Assembly (NCBI GenBank): GCA_041487535.1
Contig: JBGPNM010000007.1
Coordinates: 1-33,018, forward strand
Source: JANWHZ01 sp041487535
GTDB taxonomy: Bacteria > Patescibacteriota > Saccharimonadia > Saccharimonadales > UBA4665
Direction: 5' to 3'
Length of the DNA: 33,018 nucleotides
Shown here one piece after another: positions 21,037-28,972 of the stretch. Under the pieces are notes generated by a model. It made no database searches. It saw only the letters and a list, made by a program, of their open reading frames with translations, and was not told the DNA's origin. The translations under genes were made by a program, and so were the position numbers. How positions within the stretch are numbered: the first letter of the stretch is position 1; each line of letters begins with the position of its first letter.

Positions 21037-22347
21037 ATGAGAATTCTCAGCAGTGACGTAAAAAGTCACATAGGCGAAAAGGTGCACATAGAGGGGTGGC
21101 TGCATAAAAAGCGGCTGCTCGGGGGGCTGACGTTCATCAACATTCGTGACCGCCGCGGCCTGACCCAGGTAGTATTAGAGAATAAAGACGAGGTGGAAAA
21201 ACTGCGCGGCCTGCAGATCGGCACGGTTTTGAGTGCCGACGGCACTGCCGTAACGGAGCCACGCGCGCCGGGCGGGGCGGAGCTGCACGACGCAACTATT
21301 GATATATTCGTGCGCGTCACCGATGAACCGCCGATAGAGATTGACAAACCCATCCAGCATAAATCCGAGAACTTGGACACGTTGTTCGAGTACCGCGCCC
21401 TGAACGTGCGCAACCTGCAGGAGCAAAAAATATTCAAAATCCGTGCCAGCTTGCTGCGGTACATTCGTGAGTTCCTGACCGACCACGAATTTGTCGAGAT
21501 CAACACGCCCAAGTTGATAGCCGGCGCAACCGAAGGCGGCGCCGAGGTCTTCAAGCTTAGCTACTTCGATCAAGAGGCTACCCTTGCCCAGAGCCCGCAG
21601 CTGTACAAGCAGATGATGGTGGGTGCGTTCGAGCGCGTGTTCGAGATCGCGCCGGCTTTCCGCGCCGAACCCAGCGCCACGGTCCGTCACATGACGGAAG
21701 TCTACATGCTCGACATCGAGATGGGGTTTGTAAACAGCCACGACGAAGTGCTGGATATGGTTGGCGATATGACGCTGCATGCCCTGGGTAGTGCGTACCA
21801 GGAACATGCCGAAGATCTGAAATCCCTGAATGCTCCGCCGCTCGTCGTCACCGATAAAGTGCCGCAAATTACCGTGGCGGAAATCCACAAGCTCTACACC
21901 AAAGCCACCGGCACCGATACGACAGAAGAAAAGGACCTCATACCGGACGAAGAAAAGTGGATTTGCGAGTACGCCAAGAAGCAGCTCGGCAGCGAGCTGG
22001 TCTTTGCCACGCATTTCCCGGTAGAAGCAATGAAGTTCTACCATCAGGTCAACCCCGAAGATCCCACGACCGTACTTTGGGCCGACCTGTTGTTCCGCGG
22101 GCTGGAGATTGCCACTTGCCCCTTGCGTGAGTACCATTACGACAAACTGGTCGAACAGATGAAGAAGGTCGGCATGGACGTGGACCACCCCGGTTACAAA
22201 TATTACCTGCAGGCGTTCAAATACGGTCTGCCGCAACATGGCGGCTGCGGTTACGGCATTGACCGTCTGGTAGAAAAAACCATTGGCCTCGGCAACGTCA
22301 AAGAAGCCACGCTCTTCCCCCGCGACATCAACCGGCTGGCGCCATAG
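21037..22347 (+). CDS. aspS: aspartyl-tRNA synthetase, archaeal/non-discriminating type
   Basis: A 436-residue class IIb synthetase. The N-terminal OB-fold (about 15-100) contains VHIEGWLHKKRLLGGLTFINIRDR. The catalytic core has motif 1 near FVEINTPKLIAGATEGGAEVF, the AQSPQLYKQMM block, motif 2 AFRAEPSATVRHMTE and motif 3 GGCGYGIDRLVEKTIG, ending in LFPRDINRLAP. The short length and lack of the bacterial GAD insertion show the archaeal type, which in bacteria usually also charges tRNA-Asn with Asp for the GatCAB route; that specificity is inferred. ATG 21037 follows AAGGAG by eight bases. It is preceded immediately by repeat copy 2. Confidence 0.93.
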   Translation: MRILSSDVKSHIGEKVHIEGWLHKKRLLGGLTFINIRDRRGLTQVVLENKDEVEKLRGLQIGTVLSADGTAVTEPRAPGGAELHDATIDIFVRVTDEPPIEIDKPIQHKSENLDTLFEYRALNVRNLQEQKIFKIRASLLRYIREFLTDHEFVEINTPKLIAGATEGGAEVFKLSYFDQEATLAQSPQLYKQMMVGAFERVFEIAPAFRAEPSATVRHMTEVYMLDIEMGFVNSHDEVLDMVGDMTLHALGSAYQEHAEDLKSLNAPPLVVTDKVPQITVAEIHKLYTKATGTDTTEEKDLIPDEEKWICEYAKKQLGSELVFATHFPVEAMKFYHQVNPEDPTTVLWADLLFRGLEIATCPLREYHYDKLVEQMKKVGMDVDHPGYKYYLQAFKYGLPQHGGCGYGIDRLVEKTIGLGNVKEATLFPRDINRLAP

Positions 22348-22432
22348 ATCCGCTGGCCTACGAAATACTGGCAGTTAAAACGTTCGCTTGTTCTGAAATA
22401 AATACGAGGCACCGCCAGCTGCCGTTTTTTGC

Positions 22433-22438
22433 TATAAT
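22433..22438 (+). promoter_or_regulatory. extended -10 TGCTATAAT, near-leaderless start
   Basis: TATAAT ends nine bases before ATG 22448, and the region lacks a Shine-Dalgarno. Transcription should begin at or within about two bases of the start codon. It directly follows a GCCG-TTTTTT run that may end the aspS transcript. Confidence 0.6.
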
Positions 22439-22447
22439 TAAGTTTTA

Positions 22448-22921
22448 ATGCCACAGCCGTACGAAGGTATTCTTGCGCTGCTGCTCCTACATGGGGTGGA
22501 GTATGAGCGGATTGAACACGAGCCGGTACATACCTGTGAGCAATCGGCGGCAGTACGCGGATTGAAGCTGGAGCAAGGGGCGAAATCGCTCCTGTTCAAA
22601 TTCAAAGCCGCGGAAGCGGCTTTTATTTTAGTAGTGCTGCCGGGTCATAAGCGCGTAAACTCCAAACAGCTTAAGCGGGTTCTAGGAGTCAAAGACGTCC
22701 GTTTCGCGAGCCCCGAAGAAGTCAAACAACGCATGGGTTGCGAGATTGGTTCTTGCTATCCGTTCGGCAATATCGCCGGTCTCAGAACACTGGTCGATGA
22801 AAGTTTTCATGGCAGTGAGGTCGTATCCTTCAATCCCGGCCGGCATGATGTTTCTATCAAAATGCGGTACGCCGATTATCACCGTATTGTCCAGCCTGAA
22901 GTCGTTGCCGTAGCTGTATAG
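22448..22921 (+). CDS. YbaK/ProXp-like aminoacyl-tRNA deacylase
   Basis: A 157-residue YbaK/aminoacyl-tRNA synthetase-associated domain protein, the fold that hydrolyses mischarged tRNAs such as Ala- or Cys-tRNA-Pro. It has EHEPVHTCEQSAAVRGLKLEQGAKSLLFKF, ILVVLPGHKRVNSKQLKRVLG with the conserved lysine region, and RFASPEEV...IGSCYPFGNIAGLRTLVDES, the E-V-x-x-x-x-G-x-x-x-P-F/P-x-G block. The length matches a stand-alone editing factor. The exact tRNA substrate cannot be assigned. It follows aspS but has its own promoter, apparently near-leaderless. Confidence 0.85.
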   Translation: MPQPYEGILALLLLHGVEYERIEHEPVHTCEQSAAVRGLKLEQGAKSLLFKFKAAEAAFILVVLPGHKRVNSKQLKRVLGVKDVRFASPEEVKQRMGCEIGSCYPFGNIAGLRTLVDESFHGSEVVSFNPGRHDVSIKMRYADYHRIVQPEVVAVAV

Positions 22922-22954
22922 TCTACATCCAGAAGCGTGCCCAAAAGAGTTTGC

Positions 22955-22960
22955 TATAAT
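22955..22960 (+). promoter_or_regulatory. extended -10 TTGCTATAAT, leaderless start
   Basis: TATAAT ends six bases before GTG 22967, so the predicted transcription start falls on the start codon. The sequence repeats the TTGCTATAAT of the previous gene's promoter. Confidence 0.6.
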
Positions 22961-22966
22961 TGCCCC

Positions 22967-23790
22967 GTGTCTAAAGTAAAACTCATCCTGACAGATATTG
23001 ACGGCACGCTTGTCGTAAACGGACAGCATACGGTGTCCGAGCGGGTGCGCGATGCAGTAATCGCGGCCGAAAATGCCGACGTTGCCGTGGCGCCGGTAAC
23101 CGGCCGGCCGTATGAGATGGCGCAGGGCGTCATGAATGTGCTGGGGTTCGACGGGCTGTGCGTGCTGGACGGCGGCGCATCTATCCGCAAAGTTACCACC
23201 GGCGAGCTGGTATGGTCGAAATGGCTTGGGCCGGACGTGCTCAAGCGGATTGTGGGAATCACTGCGCCGCATTGCGTGCTTATAGACTACGATGTCGGAC
23301 AAGTCGAGCGCTCGCCCGACGACGTAGACATCGACCTAATTACCGAGCGGGCGCCGTATGTTTTCGCTATCGTCCATAAGCAAGCGGCAGCAGGCATAAT
23401 GGCCAAACTCGATCGTATACCGAACATTCATCCCCATCTGCTAGTGGACCGCAAAGATCAGCCGGGTTTGCAGGAAATCCAGGTGACCCACAGAGAAGGC
23501 AACAAGCGCCACGGCGTGCACGAGCTGCTGCGGATATTGGGCGTCGGCAAAGACGAGGTCATGGCCGTCGGCGACGGCAACAACGACCTGCCGCTGTTTG
23601 AAAGCGCCGCGCTAAGGGCAATGCCTCGGACAGGCTTAAGGCCGCAGCCGACTTCGTCGTAGCCTCAGTGGATGATGACGGTTTTGCCGAAGCCGTGGAG
23701 CGCTTCGTATTGGCAACGGCCGGAGACAATACAGCTGCAGCGTCTACTGAACTCATTTCACATCTCCCCTCCAGCTTCAACCATTTCTGA
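22967..23790 (+). CDS. HAD-IIB family hydrolase, frameshifted near the end
   Basis: Cof/YedP-like phosphatase of the HAD superfamily: motif I LTDIDGTL with the nucleophile Asp, motif II PVTGR, a cap domain, and motif IV VMAVGDGNNDLPLFESAAL. After GCAATG (23618-23623) the frame breaks and would end at 23662. The family sequence (AMGNA)SDRLKAAADFVVASVDDDGF resumes in another frame and runs to TGA 23788-23790. The missing bases fit a 10-base loss between two GGCAATG copies expected in a VAMGNA codon run. The restored C-terminus reads into repeat copy 3 and stops inside it. The start is GTG 22967, leaderless by its promoter. The substrate is probably a phosphosugar but is unknown. Confidence 0.8.
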
Positions 23791-23912
23791 CGGCACGCTG
23801 CGCCAGTTTCGTTCGTCACCGTAACTAAGGTTACGCTTCCTCATGAGAACTGCCTCAGCGCACTCGCCAGAAATAATTTCACTTAACAGAGTTGAGGTGT
23901 GAAATGAGTTCA
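23748..23912 (+). repeat. 165-bp structured repeat, copy 3
   Basis: Begins TGAACTCATTTCACA and ends TGTGAAATGAGTTCA, with G:C to A:T compensation at the fifth pair compared with copies 1 and 2. Inner stems are ATTTCTG/CAGAAAT, CAGCG-type pairs and CAGTTT/GAACTG, with an apical hairpin GTAAC-TAAG-GTTAC. Shared blocks are CCTCCAGCTTCAA, CGTCA, CTTCCTCA and TTTCACTTAACAG. Same orientation as the other copies. It lies between convergent genes: its last bases are the stop codon of the minus-strand gene, and an internal TGA ends the restored HAD frame. Confidence 0.85.
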
Positions 23913-24839
23913 CTGCAATTGTGTCTGGGCGGGAGTGATTTGCCGGACGGGTTGGGTGCCGTTATACTCGGCTGCCAATGTGTTGTAGTTTTTTAGGACT
24001 TCGTTGTACTGCCTAATGGCGGTATTTTCCTGCTTGAGGTACTGCCGGTACAGATTGTAGTAATAGTTGTCGCCGCTGGCGTCGCCGGCTTTGGCTTGCG
24101 TCACGCTGGTTGCGTACGCGGTGTCGGCAAGTTTGTTAAAGCTGTCGATTTGCTGCTTCAGCTTGGCCAGCTGGTCCTGGCTTTGCTGGAAGCGCCGGTC
24201 TATGTCCCGGGTAGCCGTTACGGTGAGGCCGCGGTTATCGAAGTAGGGCGCGTAGTATCGCACGAGGCCGCCCGAAAGATCGCTATAGCCGGTGCCGATT
24301 AACGAAAAGAGTTCCAGATCGCGCGCGCCAGGCTCGGTGCTGGCAAAATTCGCTACTTGCGCAACCAGTTTGGGGTCGTGCAAGCCAACGTAATTGGCTT
24401 CTATGGCAGCATCGAGCGTACCGGCATGAGCGAAGTGGTGCAACTTAAGGTAAACAGGGTGCAGCATTTCGTATGCGGCTGTTGTGAACTCCAGCTTTTG
24501 CAGCGTGGACGGCATCCGGCGGATATATATCCGGTTTGTGGCGGGCGCATAGCAGCCTTGTTCAATAAAACCGTTCTGGTTGTTGGCGGCAGTATTCTGG
24601 GCGCAAACGGTCTGCATTTCCGTGTCTGATACAAGGTTGGGATGCGTGCGCAGAAAGACGAGCTTGCCCTGCCGGCTCATCCCGGCTTGATCGGCCAGGG
24701 TAACCATGGCCGGATCGGCGTGAGTTAGAATGTACTGATCTTCAGCGCGCTGAACTTCCGGCCAGACAACATAATAGCCGACTGCGGCTAAGCAGAGGCC
24801 GACCGTAAGAATGGCGATCGTGCGGCGCAAATTAAACAT
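23910..24839 (-). CDS. membrane-anchored degenerate metalloprotease-like protein
   Basis: A 309-residue protein with an N-terminal membrane helix (7-27) and an extracytoplasmic domain. FTTAAYEMLHPVYLKL (118-133) has the context of a zincin HExxH helix, but the first His is Tyr123 (Y-E-M-L-H127). The later SLIGTGYSDLSGGLVRYYAPYF (179-200) matches a segment where relatives, as I recall them, have GTE with the third ligand; here it is Gly184. Both changes suggest loss of zinc catalysis. Two Cys (79 and 96) could form a disulfide. A coiled coil RRFQQSQDQLAKLKQQIDSF covers about 215-235. The stop TGA is supplied by the edge of repeat copy 3. Confidence 0.65.
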   Translation of the reverse strand: MFNLRRTIAILTVGLCLAAVGYYVVWPEVQRAEDQYILTHADPAMVTLADQAGMSRQGKLVFLRTHPNLVSDTEMQTVCAQNTAANNQNGFIEQGCYAPATNRIYIRRMPSTLQKLEFTTAAYEMLHPVYLKLHHFAHAGTLDAAIEANYVGLHDPKLVAQVANFASTEPGARDLELFSLIGTGYSDLSGGLVRYYAPYFDNRGLTVTATRDIDRRFQQSQDQLAKLKQQIDSFNKLADTAYATSVTQAKAGDASGDNYYYNLYRQYLKQENTAIRQYNEVLKNYNTLAAEYNGTQPVRQITPAQTQLQ

Positions 24840-25008
24840 GTCACTAGCATCATATCATCAGCTCATCAGCGTCCCAAAAACGACTGTTTTTGGTACAACC
24901 CAGTTGATTGAGGTTCATCAGACGCTGTAAATCACCACACTAAGTGGCACTAAATCGCTGTCGGTGCGCAGTGTGCTTTGTACATATAGCCTATACCCTT
25001 CACTCTGT

Positions 25009-25776
25009 TCAGCTATTCAAATACGCCCCACGTAGTCGCCGCACGGTAATATGCCCGAAATCTCTCACGGATCGCAGCGTGATCGCTGTAGCTCCTTCCG
25101 TATGTGTGCTGTATGGCATATGTTGGTAATCATCAATGCGGGTTGCCTTTATCCTCAAGCCGTTTGCCTGAGCAATGGCTAGTAGTTCAATATCAAAACC
25201 CCAGCCGAGTATTGTTAACTTCGAAAAGCAGAGTTGCCGCGCCCGCGCGTTGAACATCTTGAACCCGCACTGGGTATCTTCAATCTGCATACCGCTTCCC
25301 AAGCGGTACAGTAGGTTGCCAAGGCTCGCGAATAGGCCCTGTAGCACATTAGCGCGGTAGGTGCGCAGGTTGCGGGTACCGATGACAACATCATTGCCGC
25401 TCACACACGCTTCATAGAACGTTTTCAGATGATGCAGCGGAGTCGCTAAATCAGCGTCCATGAACACAGCAACCTTTCCAGAAGCGCGCAGCATGCCGTA
25501 CTGTACGTCGCGGCCCTTACCAACTAACGGCCCTGGTTTCAGGAATACGAACCGCTTAAATAGCGTCTGCTTCGTGTTCACGATCTCATGCGTCTTATCC
25601 GGCGCATCGGCAGCGACAACAACTACCTCCACGTCTTTCCGTTTGAAAAACGCATCACGCTTTAGGAACGCTGCCAGTTCATCAAGCGTGGGACCGATAC
25701 GTTTTTCCTCACGATAGGCCGGGATTACTATGCTTACATCAGGCTGTTTCGGTGCCGGTGTCTTCAATAACTTCAT
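25009..25776 (-). CDS. glycosyltransferase family 2 (polyprenyl-phosphate glycosyltransferase-like)
   Basis: A 255-residue GT-A enzyme of the Alg5/DPM1 type. VSIVIPAYREEKRIGPTLDEL opens the domain, VFLKPGPLVGKGRDVQYGM follows, the DxD-type motif is VAVFMDADLATPLHHLKTF, and DTQCGFKMF is the acceptor-loop block characteristic of dolichyl-phosphate beta-glucosyltransferases. It should make a polyprenyl-phosphate-linked sugar used by GT-C enzymes outside the membrane. ATG 25776 is chosen because it has a nearby AAGG and gives the normal length. It overlaps the upstream GtrA gene by 38 bases, an arrangement that fits a GtrA/GtrB pair. Confidence 0.88.
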   Translation of the reverse strand: MKLLKTPAPKQPDVSIVIPAYREEKRIGPTLDELAAFLKRDAFFKRKDVEVVVVAADAPDKTHEIVNTKQTLFKRFVFLKPGPLVGKGRDVQYGMLRASGKVAVFMDADLATPLHHLKTFYEACVSGNDVVIGTRNLRTYRANVLQGLFASLGNLLYRLGSGMQIEDTQCGFKMFNARARQLCFSKLTILGWGFDIELLAIAQANGLRIKATRIDDYQHMPYSTHTEGATAITLRSVRDFGHITVRRLRGAYLNS

Positions 25777-26248
25777 TACCTTGCCGTTTACCGTTAAATA
25801 CGAATAGCTTGTACCCGTTGTAATTCCAGAACAACACGGCGAATGATGCGATGGCATTACTGAAATTTATATCAACGAAGCTGCTACTCAAATGTACACT
25901 GCTTAGTTGCTGTATAGCATCAATAACCCCAAACTCATGGTTGTGTAGCAACAGGACGCATAAACCGTAGACGGAGTTTTGAATAATAAACACGCCTAAT
26001 ACTGACACAGCCACGAAGCGTGGCAGCTTTTTAACCGGGCGGTCCTTGTCCCTGAAAACATAATTGCGATTCAGCATAAAACTGACACCAATGGCACAGG
26101 CCGTAGCAATAATAATTGACACAAATTTGCTTAAATGTAAACTGTAGAACGCAGCATTAAGTATGGTGAAATTGACTGCCGTATTGACTGCTCCGGAGAG
26201 CGTAAAGCGGACTGCCCTAAAGTTGGTGACTTGTTTGATCGACCTCAT
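25739..26248 (-). CDS. GtrA-like membrane protein
   Basis: A 169-residue protein with four membrane helices. FRAVRFTLSGAVNTAVNFTILNAAF is the family's first helix with F-x-x-V-G-x-x-x-T-x-x-x-x. SFMLNRNYVFRDK is the highly conserved N-R-x-x-V-F motif, and the last helix ends in FWNYNGYKLFVF. GtrA proteins are proposed to flip polyprenyl-phosphate sugars, and the overlapping GT2 gene downstream supports this. The start ATG 26248 follows AAGGAG. It is the second GtrA homologue in the window; the other one (11427) has no GT2 partner. Confidence 0.88.
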   Translation of the reverse strand: MRSIKQVTNFRAVRFTLSGAVNTAVNFTILNAAFYSLHLSKFVSIIIATACAIGVSFMLNRNYVFRDKDRPVKKLPRFVAVSVLGVFIIQNSVYGLCVLLLHNHEFGVIDAIQQLSSVHLSSSFVDINFSNAIASFAVLFWNYNGYKLFVFNGKRQGNEVIEDTGTETA

Positions 26249-26338
26249 CAGCTCCTTACTATTGTAAGCTAAAGTTTCTCCTTAGGCTGCTTATAGTCAC
26301 GGAAGATCGATAAAATGGACGAGCCAAGCTACTTATGT

Positions 26339-26344
26339 TATACT
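26339..26344 (+). promoter_or_regulatory. -10 box TATACT, leaderless start
   Basis: TATACT ends seven bases before ATG 26352, and no Shine-Dalgarno is present. The predicted transcription start falls on or next to the A of the ATG. Confidence 0.5.
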
Positions 26345-26351
26345 TTATCAT

Positions 26352-26951
26352 ATGATATCCCCTGGTGAAGTTCTGCAGCGCGTGCAGTGGGCAGGCGATG
26401 GCGCTATGCCGCAAGTCGGTACGATAGAAAACGTAAACGGTATTTTAGCCGTCAGCTTCGGCACCATCTATGGACCGGATGGTGAAGTAGCTGCACCAGG
26501 AGCAACTAACCTAGAGCTTGCGAGGTATATCGTGAATGACGAGATGATTCGTGACACGAAGATGCCTCTAGCGATGCAGCAGGAGGTAGTGATGGCAGCC
26601 AGACTACTCGATCCTAGCATTGACGGACAAATTGCGCAGTCCATAGACACAAATAAGCGGCCCGGATTGGCATTTAATACCCGCGAGGTCGCCCAGCAAG
26701 CATTAAAGGTACTGGTCGCTGAACAAGTCGGCACGCTAGCGGTAATCGCATTTCAATACCATCGGCCGCGCGCTGTACCCACAGTTCAAAGGGTGGTCCA
26801 AACAGAACACATTGAAGTCGTTTCTCCTGATATGCGAAACATCGGCGATTTCGATCCGAATTGTTCTCAATCGCGCCCCCGGAGCCGGGACAACTGGAAA
26901 AGAGGCGAGCGGGTAATCATCCCGTTTAACGCGCTAATGGGGTATATCTAA
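26352..26951 (+). CDS. hypothetical protein, 199 aa
   Basis: Soluble protein without a membrane segment or signal peptide. The order of features is an N-terminal strand region (GTIENVNGILAVSFGTIYGPDG), a helical middle (NLELARYIVNDEMIRDTKMP and REVAQQALKVLVAEQVGTLAVIAFQYH), then VVSPDMRNIGDFDPN and a basic tail RDNWKRGERVIIPFNALMGYI. The layout faintly recalls DUF218/YdcF-like proteins (nucleotide-fold core with a R-A-x-x-T segment), but the defining motifs are not clear, so I leave it unassigned. It appears to be leaderless and is divergent from the GtrA gene. Confidence 0.6.
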   Translation: MISPGEVLQRVQWAGDGAMPQVGTIENVNGILAVSFGTIYGPDGEVAAPGATNLELARYIVNDEMIRDTKMPLAMQQEVVMAARLLDPSIDGQIAQSIDTNKRPGLAFNTREVAQQALKVLVAEQVGTLAVIAFQYHRPRAVPTVQRVVQTEHIEVVSPDMRNIGDFDPNCSQSRPRSRDNWKRGERVIIPFNALMGYI

Positions 26952-27118
26952 TCTATACAGCGTAACTCCCCGGGCGACAGCTTGAGGAGGCTTATTCCAT
27001 AGTTTTCTGAACAGCGTTTAGCGAAGTTGCTGCACCAGTGAACGGCTTGACGTTTACTGGCGCGTCGCATGCCAAACTGTTAAGATTTTGTTAAGGCTTA
27101 CTGAACGAGGGGTATGTG

Positions 27119-28858
27119 GTGTCAACAATGCGCCAATTCTTGGCAAAAATAGAAAAGCTGGAAGCATGGCACATAGCTTGTGTAATTTATGCCCTAGGGT
27201 TTATCGTGTTCTTCACCGGCCTCAACGGCGGTTTTCAGGGCGACGACAATTTTCAAATAATTCAGAATATCCCGGTCCATTCATTTAAAAACCTCTTCAT
27301 GTTCTTTAGCGGCGGTACATTCTATAACGGTTTTCAGCTTACCGGAGACTACTACCGGCCGATGATGTCGACGACTTTCTCGGCGATCTACACATTGTTC
27401 GGACCACACCCGATAGCATTTCATATAGTACAGCTCCTGCTGTACCTTACCGGAGCGTTTGTTCTGTATCTAATCTTCCGGCATTTCTTCAAGCCTTTAC
27501 TTGCGCTTGCGCTCATACTCATTTTCGTCGTACACCCTTTAAATTCTCAAGACGTCTTCGCGATCCCGTCGATGCAGGACGCTCTCTTTTTCCTATTCGG
27601 CACGCTGGCGCTTTGGACGCTCATCACCTACAAATCGACACAGAGCATGGTAGCCGCTGCCGCCTGGCTGTTTCTGGCTCTCTTATCCAAAGAAGCGGCG
27701 ATGATCTTTGTGGTCATATCGTTTCTGTACCTATTCCTATGGGATCGTGAACGGCTATCACGGTTCGCGGGAATTATGCTTCTGCCGTTCGCCGTTTACC
27801 TGGCGCTCAAAGCCAATGCCGTTGGTTTGGTCGGCCGTCATCCGAAAGGCGGGCCGATTGATAACTTCAGCCTATTAGCGCGTATGTTTACCGTGCCGTC
27901 GCTGATCTTGTTCTATGCATCCAAATTCGTCTTCCCGAGTCAGCTCGCTAACAACTTCTACTGGGTTTATTCGAGCTTTAGCGTCCGCCATGTTCTGCTA
28001 CCCCTGCTAGCCGACCTCGCGATAATAGCCCTATTCGTCTACTTCGGCATCAGGATACGCCATAAGCTTCCGAAAGAACAATTCAAGCGCTACTTGTTTT
28101 TTATGGCCTGGGCGGCACTCGGCCTCGGCATCTACCTTCAGTTTATACCGTTAGACATGACCGCCTGCGAAGGCTGGGTCTACCTATCTATGGCTGGCTT
28201 GATCGGTGCCATCGGCATCATCGTTCAAACGGTGCGCTTCCGGCTACACCCTGGTATACCGTTGGTTCTAGTCGTGCTCTTGGTATGCGTATTAGGCGCG
28301 CGATCGGCGGTGCGGGGTACGGATTTCCACGACCAGCTCACGCTGGGATTACACGACGTAAAAGTATCAAAAGAAGATTACTTCGCGATGAACAACCTGT
28401 CTCAAAAACTCATCGATAAGGGTGATTTTCGTCAAGCTGCCTACTACGCCAAACAGTCGGTTGCTATCTACCCTGCGGTCGGTAACTATGACAACCTCGG
28501 CGTGGCGCTCGAGCAATCAAGGGATTATGCCGGCGCGGCGAAAGCATACAGTGCGGCGCTGAAATACGGCGATATGAACATTGTGTATGAAAACTTAAGC
28601 TTGATTCTTATGATGTACTCGGATCCGGCATCGGCGAGTCAGTTTTTTCAAAAAGCCATTAAAGCCTATCCGCAAGATTTTAGGCTGCGGTTGTACCTAG
28701 CCCTATTCGAGGGTGCCGAGAACCAAACCGACGCTGCGAAAGCCGACATCCAGACTGCAGCCAAATACGGCGCGGTACCACCTATAATCTACAACAATAT
28801 TATGACTAACCAGCCGTTCAGCATACCGCTGCTCGGCAAGACCCTGCTTATCCGATAG
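27119..28858 (+). CDS. TMTC/GT-C-like membrane protein with C-terminal TPRs, paralogue A
   Basis: About 579 residues. The N-terminal two thirds have about 10-11 membrane helices. The first exported loop carries GGFQGDDNFQIIQN, the acidic DD motif of GT-C glycosyltransferases, followed by DYYRPMMSTTFSAIYTLFG, a layout seen in TMTC/ArnT-like proteins. The last 150 residues are TPR-like helices (GDFRQAAYYAKQSVAIYPAVGNYDNLGVALEQ; DYAGAAKAYSAALKYGD). The expected role is transfer of a sugar from a polyprenyl-phosphate donor to an exported protein or glycan. GTG 27119 sits seven bases after AGGGG; ATG 27128 matches the start of the paralogue. It is followed 114 bases later by paralogue B. Confidence 0.8.
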   Translation: MSTMRQFLAKIEKLEAWHIACVIYALGFIVFFTGLNGGFQGDDNFQIIQNIPVHSFKNLFMFFSGGTFYNGFQLTGDYYRPMMSTTFSAIYTLFGPHPIAFHIVQLLLYLTGAFVLYLIFRHFFKPLLALALILIFVVHPLNSQDVFAIPSMQDALFFLFGTLALWTLITYKSTQSMVAAAAWLFLALLSKEAAMIFVVISFLYLFLWDRERLSRFAGIMLLPFAVYLALKANAVGLVGRHPKGGPIDNFSLLARMFTVPSLILFYASKFVFPSQLANNFYWVYSSFSVRHVLLPLLADLAIIALFVYFGIRIRHKLPKEQFKRYLFFMAWAALGLGIYLQFIPLDMTACEGWVYLSMAGLIGAIGIIVQTVRFRLHPGIPLVLVVLLVCVLGARSAVRGTDFHDQLTLGLHDVKVSKEDYFAMNNLSQKLIDKGDFRQAAYYAKQSVAIYPAVGNYDNLGVALEQSRDYAGAAKAYSAALKYGDMNIVYENLSLILMMYSDPASASQFFQKAIKAYPQDFRLRLYLALFEGAENQTDAAKADIQTAAKYGAVPPIIYNNIMTNQPFSIPLLGKTLLIR

Positions 28859-28972
28859 GAACGTGAGTATGTTCCGGCATCAGTGACACTTCCCGGAGCT
28901 CCGGTCACGGCATGAGATGGTATGATTATGTTTAGATGTATTCACGTATAAGGAAGTGACGAGGTTTGCGGT

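Noticed and set aside
21175..22239. Long minus-strand ORF of 354 codons
   Set aside because: It is a shadow of aspS; the composition is that of an antisense frame and there are no family motifs.
19509..23912. Repeats as integron attC sites or IS ends
   Set aside because: Ends read TGAAC...GTTCA and not RYYYAAC...GTTRRRY. No integrase or transposase is in the window, and no target-site duplication is visible at the flanks.
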